Below, in pieces: positions 23,940 through 31,515 of a stretch of 49,706 nucleotides of DNA. The stretch spans positions 1 to 49,706 of IMG/VR virus record IMGVR_UViG_3300025093_000031; one strand, written 5' to 3'. The notes beneath the pieces were generated by a model, which saw nothing but the letters and a program-made list of their open reading frames with translations, was not told where the DNA came from and ran no database searches. Positions within the stretch are counted from its first letter, which is position 1; the number at the start of each line of letters is the position of its first letter. Both the position numbers and the translations under genes were made by a program. The stretch comes from a virus.

Positions 23940-24239
23940 ATGCAAAGTGGAATGGAGCGTTCTGTAGAGCCACAGGAATTTGAACTGCCTCTTGAGCTGC
24001 AATTTGCAATGCGTAAAGCAGAGCTGCAGTCAGAAGAGATGACCTGGGAACAACTCCGTTTTGCTTTGCTTAATCTGTTCCATCAACGCATGATGGAATG
24101 GGAGGCAATCAAAGCAATCATGGCGTCCGAAAACATTGAAGTGGATTGGGACTATCCAACGGATCTGGAACTGGCCGAACTCGCCGCCGCCTGTGGTTAT
24201 GACGACGAGGACGATGACGACGATCTTCAGCCGTTCTGA
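23940..24239 (+). CDS. NblA-like phycobilisome degradation protein, 99 aa
   Basis: Residues about 14-62 follow the NblA pattern: a L-x-L-x-x-Q-F opening (FELPLELQFAMRKAELQSEE), then MTWEQLRFALLNLFHQRM and MMEWEAIKAIMASENI, i.e. two helices with conserved spacing. Bacterial NblA is ~55-65 residues; here a C-terminal acidic tail (DYPTDLELAELAAACGYDDE) is added. NblA adaptors deliver phycobilisomes to Clp protease, and phage copies are known, for example in Microcystis phage Ma-LMM01. An inner ATG at 23952 is an alternative start. The call is from pattern only. Confidence 0.55.
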   Translation: MQSGMERSVEPQEFELPLELQFAMRKAELQSEEMTWEQLRFALLNLFHQRMMEWEAIKAIMASENIEVDWDYPTDLELAELAAACGYDDEDDDDDLQPF

Positions 24240-24517
24240 AGTGTTTCATCCAGTTGAATAAGACGATCCAGGTAGAACTGTGCCTTCTTCAGTGATTCTG
24301 TCCCGCCTTTATGGCGCTCACGCCACACGTACTTGGCGATATTACCCTTTAGATAGCCTCGGTACTCTTCTACGGTCAGCTGCGCGTCGATGGCTTCGAT
24401 ACATTCGATTCCGCCATCAGTGTAATGAGACGGATGATTGACGACATCTTCCTGGATCACCGGAGGCTCTTCTTTGGTGGCCCAGGGAACAGGGCATACG
24501 CCACCAGGGCACTCCAT
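24227..24517 (-). CDS. DUF3310 protein, 96 aa
   Basis: NHPSHYTDGGIECIEAIDAQ and GYLKGNIAKYVWRERHKGG are the hallmark blocks of DUF3310, a small phage family linked by annotation to nucleotide metabolism; it ends FYLDRLIQLDETLQ. ATG 24517 is chosen because the upstream extension of this frame is low-complexity and opposes a well-formed gene in another frame. The 3' end overlaps the NblA-like gene by 13 nt on the opposite strand. Confidence 0.85.
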   Translation of the reverse strand: MECPGGVCPVPWATKEEPPVIQEDVVNHPSHYTDGGIECIEAIDAQLTVEEYRGYLKGNIAKYVWRERHKGGTESLKKAQFYLDRLIQLDETLQNG

Positions 24518-24534
24518 TGCGTCAACAACAGTAC

Positions 24535-24879
24535 TTACCGGCTCAAGCCCCTCCGCTTTGCTGAAAGCATCAGTTCTTCCTCGTCCGGTTCCTCCAGCTC
24601 CAGGACCAGTGCTTTCGGTTTCGGAGAGGCTCCCATTGCTAAGCCCTCCTCCATCGATGGGATTAAACCAGTCGTTCCGGGCCGTGCCCCCTCGAGATTC
24701 AATGGATTCCTTTCTAGTCCCTGCTCGCATGCGACTAAACCACGATTGTACATGTCATACAATGGTACGTCATTTTCCTCATTGGCGAGAGGTTGACCGA
24801 AATCTTCTTCACTAAGACAACGGCACTTTAATTCATCCTGCACGAACGAATCTAAAAATCCGGCAGCGGAATGCATCAC
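24535..24879 (-). CDS. Hypothetical acidic protein, 114 aa
   Basis: Starts MMHSAAGFLDSFVQDELKCR and ends LMLSAKRRGLSR, natural in composition with an acidic run (ELEEPDEEEL). It ends 17 nt before DUF3310 start, so the two form an operon. The competing upstream extension of DUF3310 in another frame reads as a Gly/Ser/Thr shadow, supporting this frame. No family recognised. Confidence 0.6.
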   Translation of the reverse strand: MMHSAAGFLDSFVQDELKCRCLSEEDFGQPLANEENDVPLYDMYNRGLVACEQGLERNPLNLEGARPGTTGLIPSMEEGLAMGASPKPKALVLELEEPDEEELMLSAKRRGLSR

Positions 24880-24914
24880 GGGTTTAATCGATTTACTGTT
24901 CCTATAATTCTATT

Positions 24915-25241
24915 ATGGCTAACAGATTTAGACCTACTTACGATCCAGGTGTTGACTCTGGTACCTCTGGAGCTGAGGTATCAGATCTCAACCCGGAACA
25001 GGCGTACGACACAGACATGCGTCGTTTGTCAGAAGACTCTCGTGGATCAGCTGAATCCGTAAACAGGGATCAAAATCGTGTTGCCAAATTTATGCGTGCA
25101 GCTAGATCCGCTGGCGAATACAAAAAACGAAACTTAGTCCGTGAGCCGACCAGTGCTACGTCTGGTGATTCAGGTGGGCGTGCGGGATCTGTTGGTTACG
25201 CTCGCAAACCCACCTTACAGGCCGGTAAACCGTTTGGTTAA
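24915..25241 (+). CDS. Hypothetical protein, 108 aa
   Basis: Preceded by CTATAATTCTATT, a good -10-like element (TATAAT ~24903). The product begins MANRFRPTYDPGVDSGTSGA and is hydrophilic, Ser/Arg/Asp-rich, with a Gly/Lys/Pro tail; it may be disordered. It is convergent with dcd and shares 4 nt of overlap at its 3' end. No domain recognised. Confidence 0.5.
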   Translation: MANRFRPTYDPGVDSGTSGAEVSDLNPEQAYDTDMRRLSEDSRGSAESVNRDQNRVAKFMRAARSAGEYKKRNLVREPTSATSGDSGGRAGSVGYARKPTLQAGKPFG

Positions 25242-25825
25242 ACCTGAGAGAACACCACGTTGTTTGGTTGGTCTTGGTACTTACCCTTCCGATCTTGGTA
25301 CGTGGTATGGCAAGGGTTACCACGATAGAACAGCAGTTGCGTGATCCCTTCATTCGCATAGATACGATTGAAGAGGGCAGTGCAATTACTAATCTCTAGC
25401 GTTAGGTAACCTTCCCAACCGCTTTCAGCAGGCGTGATATTCACAAGGATGCCAGAACGCGCATAAGTAGATTTACCTACCGCCACAACAGTAACATCAC
25501 GAGGAAGTTTTAGACGCTCTTGCGCAACACCAAGACAATAGCCATACGGAGGAAGCAGGAAGTACTGACCACGTTCGTCCTCCAAGAGATCAGCGGGCTT
25601 GAGAATGGCAGGATCAAAGTCTTTTGGATCACAATCCCCAGCTTGCACCTTACCAAAAATTAAGCATTGCTTGGGAGACAGCCGGATATCATAACCGTAT
25701 GAGCTAAGGCCATAACTAAGAAGTTTGCGATCATTTTCTTTGTTGACCAGGTGATCAACAAAAGGTGAAATCATCTCTTCTTCTTCCGCAAGTTGCTTGA
25801 TCTCCCAATCGGCTAGGACGCTCAT
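25238..25825 (-). CDS. dcd: dCTP deaminase, 195 aa
   Basis: The block GKSTYARSGILVNITPAESG, followed by WEGYLTLEISN, is the trimeric dUTPase-fold active site of dCTP deaminase; Ser and Arg of the first part and the Glu of TLEIS correspond to the catalytic residues. Length (195) agrees with the bacterial enzyme (~193). It converts dCTP to dUTP for thymidylate supply. A C-terminal Tyr/Asn-rich tail (GKYQDQPNNVVFSQV) closes the site. It heads or belongs to a minus-strand nucleotide/DNA metabolism cluster. Confidence 0.9.
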   Translation of the reverse strand: MSVLADWEIKQLAEEEEMISPFVDHLVNKENDRKLLSYGLSSYGYDIRLSPKQCLIFGKVQAGDCDPKDFDPAILKPADLLEDERGQYFLLPPYGYCLGVAQERLKLPRDVTVVAVGKSTYARSGILVNITPAESGWEGYLTLEISNCTALFNRIYANEGITQLLFYRGNPCHTTYQDRKGKYQDQPNNVVFSQV

Positions 25826-25858
25826 AAATCCTCTTAATCGTCCTTTAGTATACCGAGA

Positions 25859-26479
25859 TTACAAGAGAAGATGCCCACGTTCTTCATAGATTTTTTGAAA
25901 ATGCTCCACAGCATCTCCAGCAGAATCCTGGGGTGGAAAGTAGACAACAAAAGAAGTGCACGTTTGTTTTTTCTTAATCTCACCGCCCTCGTGACTTAAC
26001 AGTGTGGGGACAGTTTTAAGAATGCACATTGGGAACTTAAAGATCTTAGGCTCATAACGAATCATGTCAGGACAGTTGCTGAAATACAGCCCCTGCTTAA
26101 TTTCATTTGCTAGCCACGCATGGTACATCCGTCTAAACCATACGGCATGAGACGATCTCAAACTTGGTGACGATGCCCTTGTCATCTTCCACCGTTGGTT
26201 CTCTTTATCCCAGTAGTACGCACCCGATGGTGGGAACAAGTAGCAGCTTCCGTACCACTGTTGGCAATTCAACCCATCATCCTGTGGGCTGTAAAACTCA
26301 TTCGCTTGGACGTACTCATTAGCAACCTTTGAGCTAGCCACATCAAGATCAATGCCACCCAATAGCTCATTAGCTGCTAGCACAAGGTCTTGATTAGTGA
26401 TATACTCCCTGCCTTCAATACGAGATGAATTACCACGAATGACGCGATTATCTACTTTGTTTTCAAGGTCTTCCGTCAT
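25859..26479 (-). CDS. Dam-like N6-adenine methyltransferase with altered catalytic motif, 206 aa
   Basis: The N-terminal half follows the phage DNA N-6-adenine-methyltransferase family: GGIDLDVASSKVANEYVQAN, then FYSPQDDGLNCQQW. Where the family has (N/D)PPY after the next strand, this protein has LFPPSG, losing both the acidic/amide and aromatic residues. The remainder keeps the family's Cys/Phe-rich beta pattern. It overlaps its neighbour by 4 nt. It may be inactive or use a divergent site; it could be a DNA-binding relic. Confidence 0.7.
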   Translation of the reverse strand: MTEDLENKVDNRVIRGNSSRIEGREYITNQDLVLAANELLGGIDLDVASSKVANEYVQANEFYSPQDDGLNCQQWYGSCYLFPPSGAYYWDKENQRWKMTRASSPSLRSSHAVWFRRMYHAWLANEIKQGLYFSNCPDMIRYEPKIFKFPMCILKTVPTLLSHEGGEIKKKQTCTSFVVYFPPQDSAGDAVEHFQKIYEERGHLLL

Positions 26480-26859
26480 GCCGCCTCCTTGTTGTAATCA
26501 ATTTCTATGAAACGGATTCCATCATCATCGTTGATGATGTAACCTGCCTTTTCCGTTGGATCAATTTTTTGTGCAGCCTGGAGAATACGACGGAATGTTT
26601 CCGCTAAATCTCCGTCATTATTACGTTCACAATCTTCTTGTGCAGTATGGATTTCTTTTAGTGTCCAAAAGAACATTGACCTCTCTTTGTTTTTGGGCTG
26701 GAACACCATGACACCTGGGCCTTCAACCTCCCACATCTTGCAGTACTGCTCACCCATGTCACCAAGAATTAACTTTATGGTGGCATCAAGCATCTTTGCT
26801 TTCGTTTCGTCCATCTCTGGACCAATCACAGAAGCAATCAGTTTTTCACGTCGATTCAT
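26476..26859 (-). CDS. Hypothetical protein, 127 aa
   Basis: Starts MNRREKLIASVIGPEMDETK and alternates helices with a beta-rich middle (GVMVFQPKNKERSMFFW), ending acidic. Overlaps both neighbours by a few nt, indicating co-translation in the early minus-strand operon. No family recognised. Confidence 0.65.
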   Translation of the reverse strand: MNRREKLIASVIGPEMDETKAKMLDATIKLILGDMGEQYCKMWEVEGPGVMVFQPKNKERSMFFWTLKEIHTAQEDCERNNDGDLAETFRRILQAAQKIDPTEKAGYIINDDDGIRFIEIDYNKEAA

Positions 26860-27313
26860 TCTTAAGCAATCCTTGGCGGTGTAAAGATTCCAGCAGCTTT
26901 GGCGTTGGTTTGTACATGACTACCAACTTGCCAAGTACGCCGCGTTTCTTGATGAGTTTGCCATCTTCATCTCGTACTTTATCAAATTCTCCAGACCGAA
27001 TTAGATATTCGGCTACACATCGCAACCGCCGCTTAAGAGGCAACTCTGCTGATGGAAACTTGCCACAGATCGTATCTGGTTCCAGGTTACGGAAAGCAAG
27101 ACGTAATCTATTGGCCAGCGTCATGCCAGAGTTGGTGTCTTCTTCTTCGTAGTTTTTTAAATTTTCTAGATAGCGGCGCAGGCACCCGTCATCGAAAGAA
27201 CCACTTGGCGGTAAGAAGTCAAACACCTGGTTCGCTAATGATTCTGGCAACAGCTCATCATAGTTCTCAATCGTTACTGAACTAATATCAATTCCCTGGA
27301 AGCGATGAGCCAT
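26846..27313 (-). CDS. Hypothetical protein, 155 aa
   Basis: Starts MAHRFQGIDISSVTIENYDE; mostly helical with basic patches (LKRRLRCVAEYLIRSGEFDK) and a C-terminal LLESLHRQGLLKN helix that could be a winged-helix-like fold. Coupled to the 27313-27723 gene by overlap at its 5' end. Function not recognised. Confidence 0.65.
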   Translation of the reverse strand: MAHRFQGIDISSVTIENYDELLPESLANQVFDFLPPSGSFDDGCLRRYLENLKNYEEEDTNSGMTLANRLRLAFRNLEPDTICGKFPSAELPLKRRLRCVAEYLIRSGEFDKVRDEDGKLIKKRGVLGKLVVMYKPTPKLLESLHRQGLLKNEST

Positions 27314-27723
27314 TATTCCAAAATTTCCTTTTGCGTCTTATATAAGTCATAGCGGCTGCGGATATTTTTGATTTCAATGTCCGTATTGCGTGCAAAGGAA
27401 TGGATTAGTCGCGTCCAGGGGATGCGGATAACAGCCTTGCGGTTGACATCTGGAGAGACGTTGACATAGTGAATACCTTCTACCCAGCCTTTTTCAGGAT
27501 CTTTCCTGCCAATTGCCATCCAATTGCGGATGGTTTGATCTGAGACACCTAAACGCCTTCCGCATTCTTCTGTTGAGATGTACTCATCAGCAAGAGACTC
27601 AGGGTTCGTCAGGTCTGTATCACCATTTTTGTAGCGGCTGTGCCACATAGAGCTAAGGATATTCTTGATTCCTCTTAGCTCATACGCAATGTCTTCAAGA
27701 CTTTTACGTAATCCGTACTGCAT
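27313..27723 (-). CDS. HTH (excisionase-like) DNA-binding protein, 136 aa
   Basis: DEYISTEECGRRLGVSDQTI followed by RNWMAIGRKDPEKGW is a helix-turn-helix typical of excisionase/MerR-like domains, at residues ~46-80. The rest is helical, with a long N-terminal segment and a C-terminal basic helix (RSRYDLYKTQKEI). First gene of the minus-strand operon, hence a possible regulator. Divergent from the 27776 membrane gene. Confidence 0.7.
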   Translation of the reverse strand: MQYGLRKSLEDIAYELRGIKNILSSMWHSRYKNGDTDLTNPESLADEYISTEECGRRLGVSDQTIRNWMAIGRKDPEKGWVEGIHYVNVSPDVNRKAVIRIPWTRLIHSFARNTDIEIKNIRSRYDLYKTQKEILE

Positions 27724-27775
27724 AACGTCACACCGTTTGTTTAGATGCTAATCTGTAAGCAAAACTTTTGTGACC

Positions 27776-28093
27776 ATGGAAGAACAAATCCCGCCGAGCC
27801 AGGCTCCTGTAGCTCAGCAGCCGCCCCAGCAGATCTCCTTAGAAGGTCAGATCACACCCGAGCAGTTGGCTGAGTTGAAAGCACGTGCCAGGCAAGTAGC
27901 AATCCAACAAGCCGTTGCGCAACAACAGCAAATCCCTCAGCCGCAACCACAAGTTATTTATGTGCGACGTAATTTGACCGTTGCCGAAGTGTTGCTTGTA
28001 CTACTGCTTTCCTGCGGAATTGTTACAGGAGTTCAATGGTCTTGGAACATGGTAACAAATTTCTTGCCGCGTGTCGAGATTAGGATGCGCTAA
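27776..28093 (+). CDS. Gln/Pro-rich single-span membrane protein, 105 aa
   Basis: ATG 27776. Residues 1-60 are Gln/Pro/Ala-rich and likely extended (MEEQIPPSQAPVAQQPPQQI); residues ~70-90 form a hydrophobic helix (TVAEVLLVLLLSCGIVTGVQ) followed by a short basic end. It sits immediately before the tail-fibre genes. It may be a holin-like or structural anchor; no evidence beyond topology. Confidence 0.55.
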   Translation: MEEQIPPSQAPVAQQPPQQISLEGQITPEQLAELKARARQVAIQQAVAQQQQIPQPQPQVIYVRRNLTVAEVLLVLLLSCGIVTGVQWSWNMVTNFLPRVEIRMR

Positions 28094-28100
28094 GGAAAGC

Positions 28101-28106
28101 TAGAAT
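28101..28106 (+). promoter_or_regulatory. -10-like TAGAAT element
   Basis: Situated 32 nt before the ATC start at 28138, following the membrane-protein stop; part of the recurrent set. Confidence 0.4.
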
Positions 28107-28137
28107 AACAACAAGGTAGAAATAAAGGGTTAGGGTC

Positions 28138-28776
28138 ATCGCTAACAGACGTATTTCAGAATTCCCTGCCATTAACGGCACGGATATTGATGAACAGGAT
28201 CTACTGACGCTGGTCCACGTTTTTGAGGTGGACCCTACCCTGCGCAACAAAAAAATTACCTTTACGCAGTTTAGGGCATATTTAGATCAGTATTACGCCA
28301 ACATTACAGGCGAAACGATTACAGGCAACGTAACAATTGCAGGTAATCTCACAGTTACAGGCACCAGTAACTTTACAAGCATCACTGGAACTAGCCTGGC
28401 AACCTTTAGTGGTGTTGTTGTACAAAATAATTTAACAACCAGTGGTACCGTCAGTGGTGCAGTAATTACCGGAAATACCGCACAATTTACAAACCTTACC
28501 GCTGTCAGTGGTACATTCACGGATCGAATCTCTGGCGCCACCGTTACTGGTGATACTTTCCAGGGGGGAGCCATCTCTGGCGTATCTGGTGTATTTACCA
28601 GTTACTTAAGTGGTGCAACTGTTACCGGAAATACTGGTCTGTTTACAGATGTGACCGGGAGCATTTTGCACATCACCACACCATCTGGCGCAACCCCCGC
28701 TATTGTTTGCTCTGGTGTTGTTTCCGGTAGTACAGCGGGTTTTGTAATTCAAGGACCGCTTGTAATCTTGCCTTAA
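28138..28776 (+). CDS. Tail fibre protein with non-canonical ATC start, 212 aa
   Basis: The frame reads xANRRISEFPAINGTDIDEQ and LLTLVHVFEVDPTLRNKKIT, an N-terminal particle-binding segment familiar from cyanophage tail fibres, but the codon before GCT AAC is ATC, not ATG. The first standard start is GTG at 28228, which would remove 30 of these residues. From residue ~60 the protein consists of Gly/Thr/Ser/Val repeats (SGATVTGNTG and variants). AUC is a rare initiator; it could be real, a mutation, or a sequence error. Confidence 0.65.
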   Translation: MANRRISEFPAINGTDIDEQDLLTLVHVFEVDPTLRNKKITFTQFRAYLDQYYANITGETITGNVTIAGNLTVTGTSNFTSITGTSLATFSGVVVQNNLTTSGTVSGAVITGNTAQFTNLTAVSGTFTDRISGATVTGDTFQGGAISGVSGVFTSYLSGATVTGNTGLFTDVTGSILHITTPSGATPAIVCSGVVSGSTAGFVIQGPLVILP

Positions 28777-28812
28777 TCACTCCGGCTAAAATAAAAAAAA
28801 GTAACAAAAAAC

Positions 28813-29988
28813 ATGGCTTACGGCATTGTCAAGGTCGATCAAATTACCTTTACTAACGGTGGTGCTGATCAAACCATTAGTGTTTCTGGTATTGTTCAAT
28901 CAATTTCTGGAAATATTACTGCCACTGGTACGATTCAAGGCGCCGCAATTATCGGCACGAGTACGGTCTCTGGTGCAACCGTGACAGGTAATGCAGGTGT
29001 CTTCACAACTGTCACTGGCGGTTCTGCGGGGTTCACGACAGTAACCGGAACAACTGTCACTGGTACCACCGCAAACTTTGCAACTCTTTCCGGCACAACG
29101 ATTACCGGATCGGTTGGTAATTTTGGTTCTGGCTCTGCAGCCGCGCCATCTGTTTCTGTTGGCACCACAGATAACGGCATTTATTCACCCGGCACAGACC
29201 AAGTAGCGATCTCGACTAATGGCGTTGGGCGTCTCTCAATCGACGCTAATGGCAATGTGGCTGTAGACACGAATACGCTCTACGTTGATGCTAACAATAA
29301 CAGAGTAGGGGTCGGCACTACGAGCCCTGACGTGCTGTTTGCGGTCAAAAGTCCAGGCTCAAGCGCAGAAACTGTAACCGAGTTTGGTAATTCTTTAATT
29401 AGTAACGGTCTGCAGATTCTTACCAATGGAAATCTCGACTGGGGCTTAAATGCGCGGAACTCACGGAATCTTACGTTTAGCACTAACCAACTCGAACGCG
29501 GCCGCATCACTTCAGGCGGCAACGTCGGGATCGGAACAACAAGCCCTGATTATCTTCTTGATTGCCAAAAAACTGGCTCACAACTGATTAGGAGTCGAAC
29601 GAATGACACAGGCTCGGGAGCGAGTACTGGCGGATTTCTTGGAGAATACCTTGGAGGAGGTGGTGGGACAAATACGCAAATCAGCATAGCTGCTGGTAAT
29701 AATTATGGCTTTTTATCCACACTTACCAATGCCGCGCTGTTTATTGGGACAAATAGTACGGAGAAATTAAGAATTGACACGTCTGGGCGAGTATTGATAG
29801 GCACAAGCAGCAATAGTGGCGGCGCATTGCTTCAAGTGAACGACAATCGTATTAGGATCGCAACTGCAAAAACTCCTGCATCCGCGACAGACACTGGAAC
29901 CACTGGCGAGATCTGCTGGGACGCCAATTACGTCTACGTTTGCACCGCTACCAACACTTGGAAGCGCTCTGCGTTGTCTACTTGGTAA
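28813..29988 (+). CDS. Long tail fibre protein, 391 aa
   Basis: Starts MAYGIVKVDQITFTNGGADQ. Residues 20-110 are Gly/Thr/Val repeats resembling those of the upstream fibre (SGATVTGNAGVFTTVTGG); residues 110-300 contain NNRVGVGTTSP and GNVGIGTTSPDYLLD, typical trimeric fibre repeats; the C-terminus (EICWDANYVYVCTATNTWKR) is a putative adhesion tip common in cyanophage fibres. Would contact the host surface. A bidirectional terminator follows. Confidence 0.85.
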   Translation: MAYGIVKVDQITFTNGGADQTISVSGIVQSISGNITATGTIQGAAIIGTSTVSGATVTGNAGVFTTVTGGSAGFTTVTGTTVTGTTANFATLSGTTITGSVGNFGSGSAAAPSVSVGTTDNGIYSPGTDQVAISTNGVGRLSIDANGNVAVDTNTLYVDANNNRVGVGTTSPDVLFAVKSPGSSAETVTEFGNSLISNGLQILTNGNLDWGLNARNSRNLTFSTNQLERGRITSGGNVGIGTTSPDYLLDCQKTGSQLIRSRTNDTGSGASTGGFLGEYLGGGGGTNTQISIAAGNNYGFLSTLTNAALFIGTNSTEKLRIDTSGRVLIGTSSNSGGALLQVNDNRIRIATAKTPASATDTGTTGEICWDANYVYVCTATNTWKRSALSTW

Positions 29989-30023
29989 CCAAGGAAGTTT
30001 CCTTCTCTAGTCACCTTAAGAAA

Positions 30024-30046
30024 AAAGCCCCTGCTTTAGGGGCTTT
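30024..30046. terminator. Bidirectional Rho-independent terminator
   Basis: AAAGCCCCT and AGGGGCTTT form a stem with a 5-nt loop, flanked by A-run on the left and T-run on the right, so it can end both the fibre gene (plus) and the KilA-N gene (minus). Confidence 0.9.
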
Positions 30047-30049
30047 CTT

Positions 30050-30793
30050 TTATTTGATTAGTGATTGAAGGGCTGACATTAACCAATTTTTTTGATAGCT
30101 TTTTACTTTTCGTGGCGCACCATCTACGTATTGAATACGTGTTGGAGGCTCTTGTTTAAATTCTTCACGATATTTACTGGCAACCAATTTACCAACGTGT
30201 GAAGATTCTTTGCGTGGTAACCGTTTTTGAAACAGCTCTAGGTATGCATCGCTGATTGTAATTTCTTCATCCCCTGGCGGCAAAAGAAAATCAGAATTAA
30301 CGCGCATTGCGTTATTCCTTGCTAAATCAGCAAACAAGATGCGATCGCGATCATCAAAAGACTCAAGTTCTTTTAAGAAACCAACCGACTCTTTGAGAAG
30401 GTTTAATACATCTGTACCAGAGATTACTGGTTGCGATACAGGCGCTTTAGGTTGTGTGCTTTCGGATTGCTCAAGGAACCATCCGTCCATCCACACGGCA
30501 AACGGTGCGCTGATCCAGCGGGCAAGGTCAATCGCTACTTGTGGATGGATAAAAGTGCCACCGTTACGGCCTTCGATTGACTGGTACAAAGAAACTACCG
30601 GAATCCCCGTTAGTTCAGAAAGCGCATCCAAATAACGCTGGCACCGCTCTGACTCTCGATAATCAGACCACCGTTTGCCATTGGCTTTGCACATTGCAGT
30701 CGCATTGACGTACCCATCCCTGGTACGACGACTGATGGGCGTGTCATTCCATGTGCGGACGACAAGAGTGTCCGAAGGTGTTAAGCTATCCAT
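30050..30793 (-). CDS. KilA-N domain protein, 247 aa
   Basis: The N-terminal half shows the KilA-N pattern: RTRDGYVNATAMCKANGKRW, then SIEGRNGGTFIHPQVAIDLA and ARWISAPFAVWMDGW. KilA-N is a nucleic-acid-binding domain of large DNA viruses and phages, often in antirepressor-like proteins. The C-terminal half is helical (VLNLLKESVGFLKELESF; RKESSHVGKLVASKYREEF) with a possible HTH. It lies alone on minus between plus-strand genes. Confidence 0.82.
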   Translation of the reverse strand: MDSLTPSDTLVVRTWNDTPISRRTRDGYVNATAMCKANGKRWSDYRESERCQRYLDALSELTGIPVVSLYQSIEGRNGGTFIHPQVAIDLARWISAPFAVWMDGWFLEQSESTQPKAPVSQPVISGTDVLNLLKESVGFLKELESFDDRDRILFADLARNNAMRVNSDFLLPPGDEEITISDAYLELFQKRLPRKESSHVGKLVASKYREEFKQEPPTRIQYVDGAPRKVKSYQKNWLMSALQSLIK

Positions 30794-30806
30794 AAGGTGT
30801 TTTAAG

Positions 30807-30833
30807 AGGAGCGGGGTGCAACCGCTCCTTTTT
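30807..30833 (+). terminator. Probable terminator / 5' hairpin
   Basis: AGGAGCGG and CCGCTCCT pair across a 7-nt loop, followed by TTTTT on the plus strand. It lies upstream of the KilA-N start; on the minus strand it would be a 5'-leader hairpin. Confidence 0.5.
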
Positions 30834-30905
30834 ATTGTACGTGCTTGCGAGACCGTTTGGACGAAAAAACTGCTACACTACTGGGTTTAGGAAAAACTTA
30901 CTTGA

Positions 30906-30911
30906 TAGAAT
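30906..30911 (+). promoter_or_regulatory. -10-like TAGAAT element
   Basis: 18 nt before the ATG at 30930; part of the recurrent set. Confidence 0.4.
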
Positions 30912-30929
30912 AAGAAAAAATATTTTGTT

Positions 30930-31253
30930 ATGGCTACCGCTACTTGGTCTATTGCAAACCTGGAACGTAAACTTCCCGATGGTGATACACCGCCTGATGG
31001 ACAGGTTTACACTGCGCATTGGACTGTAAACCTTGAAGATCAAGGGGAATCTGCCGGTGCTTACGGCTCTGTAGGGTTCGGTGATCCAGACCCTGGTAAC
31101 TACACACCTTTCGATCAGCTTACCCAAGACCAGGTTATTGGCTGGGTAAAAGCTGCCCTTGGCGATGAGCAAGTTGCATCTATTGAAGCAGCACTTGCAA
31201 AGCAAATCCAGCAAGAATTAAACCCAACTTCCGCAGCTGGAGTTCCTTGGTGA
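30930..31253 (+). CDS. Conserved-type hypothetical protein, 107 aa
   Basis: Starts MATATWSIANLERKLPDGDT; Gly/Asp-rich beta segment (AYGSVGFGDPDPGNYTPF) then a helical C-terminus (QVASIEAALAKQIQQEL). Similar small proteins are frequent near cyanophage tail fibres, but I cannot name the function. A TAGAAT element is 18 nt upstream. Confidence 0.6.
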   Translation: MATATWSIANLERKLPDGDTPPDGQVYTAHWTVNLEDQGESAGAYGSVGFGDPDPGNYTPFDQLTQDQVIGWVKAALGDEQVASIEAALAKQIQQELNPTSAAGVPW

Positions 31254-31287
31254 ATTTTGCTATACTTTGTGAAAACAATTGTTTGAT

Positions 31288-31472
31288 ATGGTCTGTACTA
31301 AAGCCAGCTTGTTTCTGCTATCAATTCCTTTGGTTCTGCACGTACCACTGGTGACGGTAACCTGATTGCTTTTTTTGCTAGCCTTATCGGTCAACTGATC
31401 GATACTCTTGAGTTTGCGCCAGAGGAAGAGGCCGTGGAAGAAACTAAAGTGAAAGAAGCCGTACCTGCTTGA
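31288..31472 (+). pseudogene. Small gene interrupted by a -1 frame break
   Basis: ATG 31288 opens MVCTKA and then reads into an unlikely sequence, while the -1 frame continues as QLVSAINSFGSARTTGDGNL and IAFFASLIGQLIDTLEFAPE to TGA at 31472. A natural product would be M-V-C-T-K-A-Q-L-V-S-A-I-N..., so one base appears missing after GCC around 31300-31306. No classical slippery heptamer is present. Either a decayed gene or a sequence error. The rest of the 31254-31515 gap shows a -10-like TATACT only. Confidence 0.5.
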
Positions 31473-31515
31473 TTTGTTGACCTGATCTAGAGTATTTATA
31501 TTGCTCTAGGTCGAT

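Noticed and set aside
24518-24730. N-terminal extension of the DUF3310 gene
   Set aside because: Gly/Ser/Thr-rich and overlaps a better-formed gene in another frame; the start was moved to 24517.
24425-24815. Plus-strand ORFs of about 125 codons
   Set aside because: Opposite DUF3310 and the 114-aa gene; low-complexity Ser/Pro shadow.
28228-29200. CRISPR-like repeats
   Set aside because: Repeats are in-frame coding units of tail fibres with varied sequence and no regular spacers.
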